Shown one piece after another: positions 57,053 through 64,000 of a DNA stretch of 64,000 nucleotides. Both the position numbers and the translations under genes were made by a program. The notes below the pieces were generated by a model, which did not search any database, was not told where the DNA came from, and was given only the letters and a program-made list of their open reading frames with translations. Positions within the stretch are counted from its first letter, which is position 1, and each line of letters begins with the position of its first letter. The DNA comes from Erythroxylum novogranatense (lineage: Eukaryota; Streptophyta; Magnoliopsida; Malpighiales; Erythroxylaceae). The DNA is taken from positions 93,256,977 through 93,320,976 of the forward strand of contig CM057226.1 in NCBI GenBank assembly GCA_029891385.1. Reading direction: 5' to 3'.

Positions 57053-58869
57053 GTCACAATAACACAAATCATATATGCATCAACTTGTCGACATATCATA
57101 AGCACATAAGCACATCAAATGGTTTGGGTGGATTCAAAAACAGAACCTACTATGCATTTGTACATAGTGGTCCTGTGTAGCCTTAAACAAAAAGTACTAT
57201 CATAATCTCACTTAATGTTCTTGCGTAGCCGTGAACTTATGGGAGTTCATGAAGGAGCTCCATGCCATCAGCGGGTAGGTGAGAGAAGCCGTTTGTCAAA
57301 GTACACTTGACTTAACTTAGGGGAACATCACAAACTCACATAACATGTATTTCATGACTTGCAAAACATATTGCCCAAAAAGGCACTTTTTTGAAAACAT
57401 GATTTTCTTAACATTTTGCCACACAGGCGTATTTCAAAAACACAATTATCTATGAACATGAAATATGTCATATGCATTTCCATCAACCAAATTCATATAC
57501 CAAATATACAACAATTTCTAAAATCATTCAAAAGCAATAATGCAACAATTATAAAGCATTTGAAAACATTTAATTCTCTTTCCTTTGAAAACATAGTCAT
57601 GGCACGTTACTCAATTATAAACATGTAACTCACCATGAAATCCTTTCTTAAACCTTATTCAAAGATGCCTCTCCTCTTGATCTTCTTGCCTTCCTTGATT
57701 CCCTTTATCAAAGACAAAAATTTCCATTCAATAGGAATACAATTTGAAGACCCATATATTGCATAGTCACTAATATAAATTCTAAATACTCAAACTCTTC
57801 CAAAAGTCCCAACCTTCGGGTCAATTTTACATGATCATTCTGATCAAGTAAATGACAAAATTTGATAACACTTTCTTCTAAAAAAATGTTCCCCATTGTC
57901 TTAAGTTTATAATGACATCAAAATCATTCAATTTGGTTCAGTACTCTAAAAGTTATACCCAAATATTTTTGAGCTATTCTTATTCTAAAACAACATTCTG
58001 TGTTCAACTTCCATCCAAAAATTGAAATCCTTAGAGACCAAATTAAAAATTCATTTCATCAAACAAACTGTAACTCTATGTTCTAGTTTACTCCAAATAA
58101 AAAATCATCCTATTTGGATAATTACACAAAAAGTTATGCCTAAAATACTAAAGTATGTTCTATGCTGGAAAGTTGAGTTCGTTGCGGCGAACTTGTCCAA
58201 AAACCTACTCCGAGAATACTTTTGTGACATTTTTCATCCTTTTACTTCCCACCTTTCACATATAACCCATCTTAACCCTAAACCATCTCTTCTACTTCAT
58301 TTTAAACTTCATTTCAACCCAATATCATTTACAAATATATAATAATCTATCTTTGATCATTAACCCTAAAAGAAAACATTTGCCTTCATCATTCATTAAC
58401 AAATTTCCACACATAATAAACTTCATTTGAGTTTCATTTAACCATACCCATGAAATTTAAAGAATAACTTACTTGTTGAAGCTTCAAAATCTTCAAACTC
58501 TTCAAGATCTTCACAAACCCTAGCTTTTCTCTTCTTTCTCTCATCTCTCTCTTTTCTCCCTCCAACTTTCGTGCTTCTCTCTTCTCAAGCAAGACAAAAA
58601 TTTTGTTTCTTCTAACTTATACTCTTCATAATCATACAATGTCCCTTTTGCCCTCCAATAAAAGCCCTATGTCTTTTAACCTTAAGTGACTTGCCAATTT
58701 TGCCCTTGATACATTCTTATAATATTAATGCTTTAATTCCATCAATTCATGCAGTAAATCCTACTAATATAGACATAAAAATAAAACTCCCAAAAATAAA
58801 ACTATCAACACCCCATAATTCATTTAAATCATGCTTAACTATAGAAAAAAAATTTCTTGGGGACCAACA
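57053..58869 (-). repeat. Tekay-type LTR fragment
   Basis: On the minus strand it starts TGTTGGTCCCC at 58869 and contains a TCTTCTCTCTTTC-rich transcript-start region (about 58500-58600 on plus) and the shared GC-rich block (57269-57288). It ends near 57053 without the expected CCAACA end or the GAGCT...CTCACCC segment, so about 0.6 kb is missing. TTCGTTGCGGCGAA at 58178-58191 resembles the palindromes of element F. Confidence 0.72.
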
Positions 58870-58939
58870 GTAAAAACCTTAATTTTTATAAAAATCAACA
58901 ACAACCAAGCCTCAGTTCAAGTTAAACAATTAAACGAGG

Positions 58940-58952
58940 CTCTAATACCATT
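58940..58952 (-). other. Orphan primer-binding site, tRNA-Met type
   Basis: The plus string GGCTCTAATACCA is TGGTATTAGAGCC on the minus strand, one change from the initiator tRNA-Met site. On the minus strand it directly follows a segment ending GATTTTAACA, so an LTR should lie at higher coordinates. Confidence 0.6.
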
Positions 58953-58953
58953 G

Positions 58954-60000
58954 TTAAAATCCAAACATGATCGAATAATCACCCAAATATTAGTTTAAGT
59001 ATCTCCATACTTTAATTTATGAGATCAATTATTTTCTTAATAAGAAAGAAAAATAATGTGTGCTAGTTTTACCGTTTTAACAATATCTCGTAAAGAAACA
59101 TAATGTGTGCTAGTTTTATCGTTTCAACAATATCTCGTCTTGATGAAACTACAACTAAAAACTTCTAGGAGCAAAATATAAATATAAATTGAATCTCACG
59201 ATTGTGATCTTAGTATAATTTCAATTACATAGTAATTATTCTAGGGATTTTATCTTTAGTATTAAAATATCAAATGTAATTAAATTAATACACAAAGATA
59301 AAAAAGCCTTTTCATTTATTAAATAATAATGTCATACATCAAATTAATTGGCTGCAAGGATATAAACTTTCATAAAATAATTTAAAATGCTTATGCTTTA
59401 TTTTTTATCATAATTCAAATTTTAGTGCGAATACTATAAACTATAAAGAGTAAGAGTGCTAATACTCCAACAAATAGTTCACTCTAAGAGTCAATTCCTT
59501 CACATTAAGAAATCTATCAAAATATTTAATATCTTAATACTTACGATCTTAGTTTTCTAAAATAAGTTTGCACTCTTACATCATTCACCTTCTCTACATT
59601 ATACTTTTCTAAATGTTTTGTCACTATCATTTAGTCTCACTTGCTTACGATTTGAAGTTTGGATGCGTGGAAAAATAATTTAACTAACTTTATTTGCTAC
59701 ACATTCTTATATAAATAGAAAAAAAAGGAAAAAAAGAGACTTAAATTCTAATTGTATACATATATTCTCTTTTATTTTTACTCAATTTTTTAGTTAGAGA
59801 TTTTAGTATCAATCTCAAAATAATTTCCAACATTATTTTATAAAATTCACACAAAATTCCAATAAAACAATAAATGACTAACTCAAATATGTAAAGAATA
59901 TACAATATTAAGAATATAAATATAGATATCTATGGACTTCAATCATAAATTCATTCAATCTAGATTCCATATAACTTGGAAACAATCTCTTTACTATTTA
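58954..60000 (-). repeat. Probable LTR of a copia-type element (extent uncertain)
   Basis: The segment adjoins the orphan primer site and is AT-rich without coding sequence. It includes an approximately 47-bp tandem pair, AATGTGTGCTAGTTTTACCG at 59056 and AATGTGTGCTAGTTTTATCG at 59102. I cannot see the outer LTR end, so the right limit is a guess. Confidence 0.35.
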
Positions 60001-60639
60001 AGGGTAAGATCGCATACTAATATACTTTTACGAACTCGTGCTCGAGCAAAATTTCTAGTGATTGTTTTGTTAGATTCCATATAACATAAAGAAGTGGATA
60101 ACTTTATCTTTTTGAAAAAATAATAAAAATAAAGGAAATATAGTTATATTCAAGTTATAAATTTAAAGAGTTCGAAATGTAAGAAGTTTTTAAAATAAGC
60201 TTTGTCCTCCCTTAAGCCAAAACTAGTATATTAAAAACTAAAAAATATTCAATTATTATATGGTTTGATTCATTGATGAAAAATGTAATATATGAATCCG
60301 GAACTAACTCAAATGTACGCGACCAATCCGCATAGGTTGACCCACTCGTCCACTCGGCCTTTGGAGAGTCGCTTGAAATCCTTATTAGTGGATAGGACGG
60401 GGCTCAGGCCCATCTAAAATCTCTCAAAATTCACTAACCAACCCATTTAATTCGGTCCGAATTATAAAGTAATTCGGGTCATTGGACTCGGACTCGGAGT
60501 TCTCAAATAGAGAAATAATTTAGATGAATTAACAGAGTTTATGCGGAGCTTACTGGCTCTATTCTTGTTCTTTTTACGTTTTTTAAGACCAAACAACAGA
60601 TATTGCTCAATTCATCATCACTAGCAGATTAATACTGCG
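60001..60639. other. Interval without assigned feature
   Basis: Mixed sequence with a GC-richer stretch (about 60296-60500; GACTCGGACTCGGAG near 60485) that contrasts with its surroundings. No reading frame, RNA gene or known element end is visible. Confidence 0.4.
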
Positions 60640-61390
60640 CAAATGCACAGTAATAATGCCCTATTAGTTTAATTTGTTATATTATTATATAATTTTTATG
60701 TATAAATAAATATGAAAATTTTAAAAATTTGTAATCAAATTATAAGTAAAATTCAGATTTTGTTATTAAATTATAAATATTTTAAATTTCTAATTAGTTA
60801 TATTATTATATAATTTTAATGTATAAATAAATATGAAAATTTTAAAATTAGTAATTAATAAATTTATAATGGATATTTTATTAGGAAGGTTTAAATATGT
60901 TATATTAAAATATATAAGTTAGAATATAATAAATGAATAAGTAAAAATTTGGGATGGAAAATTTAAGAATTAAGGAAATGTATAGCGTAATGTGTCTTAT
61001 AAATGTAAAATATATATAAACTAAATATAAAACCTCAAACAAAATAAGTTTAAGATAAATAAATATTGTGTAATTTAAAATTTTTGATAAGATTATTAAT
61101 ATTTAAAATTTTAAATTTATAATAATAAAAGAATAGAATTTGAGAGAAGATAAGTTAGAGAAGTTGGTTTACAATAAAAGAAAGAATTGCACGGTAGCTA
61201 CTTTCATGTAAAAGCCTGAATTTCCTTAGTTGCATATTCAACTTCAAACTTCCATAACTTTTGATCTAGAATTTTAAAATTGCAAATTTTATATCAATAA
61301 AAGTTAAAAGAAAGATCTACAACTTTCATGCACACAAATTTGCCAAAATTTATCTAGGTCAATATAGTTTATTCATAGAATTTTTGAAAA

Positions 61391-61423
<33 letters not shown>

Positions 61424-61954
61424 CAAAATAATAGTTACATAAATATATAAATATATATAATGAAATTTAAAGTCACGAGTGTCAAAAAGTAGTTACATAA
61501 ATAAATATATATATATATATAATGAAGTTCAAGGCAATCTATTAATTATAATGTAATTAGTAAATTAAATATATATAAATTAAAATTAATTAAAAATGAA
61601 AAAAATATAAGGGCTAATTAGTCAATAATACAAAATATTAAATAATCTATTAATTATATTAATTTTAAGTAAATTATAATTTATTATATTATAATTATCA
61701 ATAGTAATATATATATAACTTTTCTAAATTCAGGAAATATTAACAAATACACACACAAACACACACACATATGTAGAAATAATAACAAATATATATATTA
61801 CTAATTAGTATTAATTTATACATTTATGTAAATATTATTTTGTTATTATATACATGTATAATAATAATATTAATAATATTAATAATAAGTTTAAAATTTA
61901 TAATAAATAATAATAATAATAACAATAATTAATAATAATAATAAATTTAAAATT

Positions 61955-61986
<32 letters not shown>

Positions 61987-62690
61987 GTTTAAAATTTATA
62001 ATAATATATAATAATAATAATAATAATAATTATTAATAATAATAATAATTACTATTATTAATTATTAATTATTTTATTATTATTAATTATTATTGTTATA
62101 AATTTTCTACTTATTATTATTCTTTTATTAATAATATTATTTTTATTAATTTTATTATACTAAAGTAATTATCTTATTATTATTATTATATATATATAGC
62201 GATAATAACAAATATATATATATTAATAATTAGTATTAATTTATAAATTTATGTAAATATTATTTTGTTATTATTTATCTATATATAATTATTACAAGTA
62301 TATATATTGTAAATTAGTATTAATAATAATAAATAATATTATTATATAATATATATATATAATAAATAATTATTATTATATAAAAGTATAAATATATATA
62401 ATAAAATTTAAAGTCATGGAGTCAAAAAATAATTACATAAATATATAAATATATATAATAAAGTTCAAATCAATCTATTAATTATATATAAATTAAAATT
62501 AATTAAAATGGCAAAAAATATGGGCTAATTAGTCAATAATACTAAATATTAATTAATCTATTAATTATATTAATATTTAAATAAATTATAATTATAATTT
62601 AATTAATTTATTATATTATCTTATAATTATCAGCAGTTAAATCAAAATTAACTAATTAGTTAATTAATTATATTATATTATAAAGAACAA
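60640..62690. repeat. Very AT-rich region with TA and AAT microsatellites
   Basis: Includes an AT run at 61393-61422, an ACACACAC stretch near 61750 and long AAT/ATT arrays at 61858-62100. Segments also recur: ATGAAATTTAAAGTCACGAG near 61460 against a matching stretch near 62401, with related copies near 61528 and 62458, implying duplication of roughly 950 bp. No gene is seen. Confidence 0.8.
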
Positions 62691-62696
62691 AAAAAA

Positions 62697-62832
62697 TTTG
62701 ATTGGTGTTAAAACCGCCTTCATCGTGCCAGATGGTCTATATGAATGGATGGTCATACCATTCGGTCTGAAAAATGCTCCAGCAATTTTTCAAAGAAAAA
62801 TAGATCAGTGTTTCAAAGGACATGAAGAAATT
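62697..62832 (+). pseudogene. Badnavirus-like reverse transcriptase fragment
   Basis: The plus strand reads KTAFIVPDGLYEWMVIPFGL then KNAPAIFQRKIDQCF, the RT block just before the catalytic box; its LYEW and NAPAIFQRK residues fit badnavirus polymerases. The fragment stops near 62832 and the following plus-strand codons are the reverse complement of a different viral gene. Confidence 0.75.
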
Positions 62833-63170
62833 TCTTTTCTTCCGAGTAAAGCTGAAATACTCGATGTTGTGGCTCCTTCCAGTTGCAAGAATATAATATT
62901 TCTGCAGGAACCATTGATGCTCTTTTCTTATTGGACAGACTTAATTGATAGTCTGGGTCCAGATTCATTTCTAATATTTTATTTCTGTTGCTATTGCTTG
63001 ATAAACGACTTATAGCATTTCTGGTTGCCTGTTGGAATTTTCGATAATCACGTATTTGATTATCTTGTACGTTATGTATAGGCGTACTCCTTGTAACTTC
63101 TCACCGAATTAATCCCTTATCTTTTCTTTCTTTCAATTTCTAAAAGAAATTCTTGAATCTATCTTAGGCC
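62833..63170 (-). pseudogene. Badnavirus-like polyprotein N-terminal region fragment
   Basis: The minus strand gives NVQDNQIRDYRKFQQATRNA (about 63080-63020) and, after a frame break, EMNLDPDYQLSLSNKKRAS with VPAEILYS (about 62975-62895). These blocks fit the region near the start of the badnavirus ORF3 polyprotein. It lies head to head with the RT fragment, which in a virus would be thousands of bases downstream on the same strand. Confidence 0.65.
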
Positions 63171-63175
63171 TTCTT

Positions 63176-63529
63176 TCATGATGTTTTTAACTTGGTATAT
63201 TTTGCCTTTTCTGCACTGAATATTTCTTTGGGATTTTTAAAGAAATATGTTTTTCTTATAACAACTGGTGGTGTTGTTTCTCCTTTCTCAGATATTTTTA
63301 TTCTTTGAACCTCTTGTACTAAAGTATCAAGGGCTTCTTGAAACTGTGGATTTTCTTTTGAAATAAGGCCTTCATCATCTAGACACAGAACAATTTTTAT
63401 GGCAGATATTTCTGAGTTGATGAGGTTCGTATTTACAGATTCCCATCTTGTAATGACATCCTCATATTGAGATATGTCTTCTGGTAATACAAGCATGGCT
63501 CCTGTTTGTATTTGGGCAGGTGGCAACAT
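63176..63529 (-). pseudogene. Pararetrovirus-like fragment, 117 codons open
   Basis: An open minus-strand frame containing SQYEDVITRWESVNTNLINS and an acidic LVQEVQRIKISEKGE stretch. Composition and location beside badnavirus-like pieces suggest a viral polyprotein segment (movement/coat region). No catalytic motif is visible, so the assignment is tentative. Confidence 0.45.
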
Positions 63530-63583
63530 CCATTGATTAGATGTTTCTATCCTTTTTCCTTTTGTTTTCCCCCCATTTTTCTC

Positions 63584-63892
63584 TTATTTCAGGAACACTG
63601 ATCTTGTATTCTCCAGTGGCAGGGGGTAATCTGGTAATCCCATATGAAAATCCGTAGGTGGTCGATATCCTGAATCAACTACTTGTGATGTTGATGCAGA
63701 TTTAACATGACAAGGACAAAACATCAGAGTGTCAACAAAGCGTGGTGATACCTGAACCAGAAATTTCATTGCTCCTGTATCTAAAATAGCATTCACACTC
63801 TGCATACCCATGACAAAACAAGACGGTGTACAGGTAATCATAGGATGTAACTTCATTCGCTCACAATATGGTGGAGTCAGATTAGAAGGCAT
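63584..63892 (-). pseudogene. Pararetrovirus-like fragment with ILDTGA motif
   Basis: A 102-codon minus-strand frame with CFVMGMQSVNAILDTGAMKF, which could be an aspartic-protease active site (DTGA), followed by Cys/His residues and YRPPTDFHMGLPDYPLP. The protease reading is uncertain because no second conserved block is seen. It is separated from the 63529 fragment by a break of about 55 bases and is likely part of the same relic, which may continue past the window. Confidence 0.45.
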
Positions 63893-64000
63893 TAAAGGAA
63901 TAAATTCCTTTGAACTTTGGTTTTGCTAGTTGACAAATTTTCTTGAGTAAAGTTGAATAATAGCAATAACGAAATTTAATCCCAGATTGATCTTTGCTAG

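Noticed and set aside
62698..63015. A 105-codon plus-strand ORF that starts as viral RT
   Set aside because: Only the first 45 codons are RT; the rest is the reverse complement of another viral fragment, so the ORF is a chimaera and not a protein.

Overview
The window is plant nuclear DNA made almost wholly of transposable elements and endogenous viral relics; I found no host gene, rRNA or tRNA. It carries Ty3/gypsy chromoviruses with chromodomains, an Athila-like element, Ty1/copia elements primed by initiator tRNA-Met, RTE and L1 LINE pieces, a TRIM, and caulimovirid (plant pararetrovirus) relics. That combination indicates a flowering plant with a repeat-rich genome, and the region looks like heterochromatin. 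Species cannot be named from this window.

Layout. (1) 1-9013: 3' half of a Tekay-like gypsy element (A); its 3' LTR is split by a related 4.4-kb solo LTR (4071-8448, target duplication TCATG). (2) 9014-9581: LTR remnant of another gypsy family. (3) About 9600-10900: a weak pararetrovirus-like relic with a TATA motif. (4) 11865-17575: an old minus-strand copia element (D) split by an RTE LINE (15058-16205). (5) 18660-19735: an L1 3' piece abutting a gypsy LTR piece. (6) 19736-36842: a minus-strand copia element (E), interrupted by a gag-protease-only Athila-like element (F, 21459-29826) and by a solo LTR (32037-35336) that holds a 1.2-kb purine-rich array. (7) 36843-52478: a second chromovirus (B), truncated at its protease; its 3' LTR is split by a nearly whole 9.6-kb SIRE-like copia element (C, 41479-51124, target duplication CTTAT) with an env-like ORF after pol. 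(8) 52479-57052: a rearranged caulimovirid mosaic with pieces in both orientations and a TRIM at one junction. (9) 57053-60600: a Tekay-type LTR fragment, then an orphan primer-binding site and probable LTR. (10) 60640-62690: very AT-rich DNA with microsatellites. (11) 62697-64000: badnavirus-like fragments in opposing orientations.

Nothing here works as a host operon or pathway. The logic is nesting: an inserted element with two matching target copies is younger than its host element. Coding decay takes two forms. In chromoviruses A and B nearly all stops replace Trp or Gln codons, as expected from C-to-T decay of methylated DNA. In C and F, LTR copies repeatedly differ as CAG/CTG versus CG, which may be a sequence-accuracy problem at CHG sites. 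The most unusual signals are structural: an evenly spaced row of five 13-bp hairpins in the LTR of B, a 71-bp triplicated palindrome pair in a solo LTR, and a 14-bp palindrome family shared by F and an unrelated LTR.

Boundaries given to the base rest on visible TG/CA ends, target duplications or primer sites; the others are approximate. Family names come from motif memory, not from a database search.
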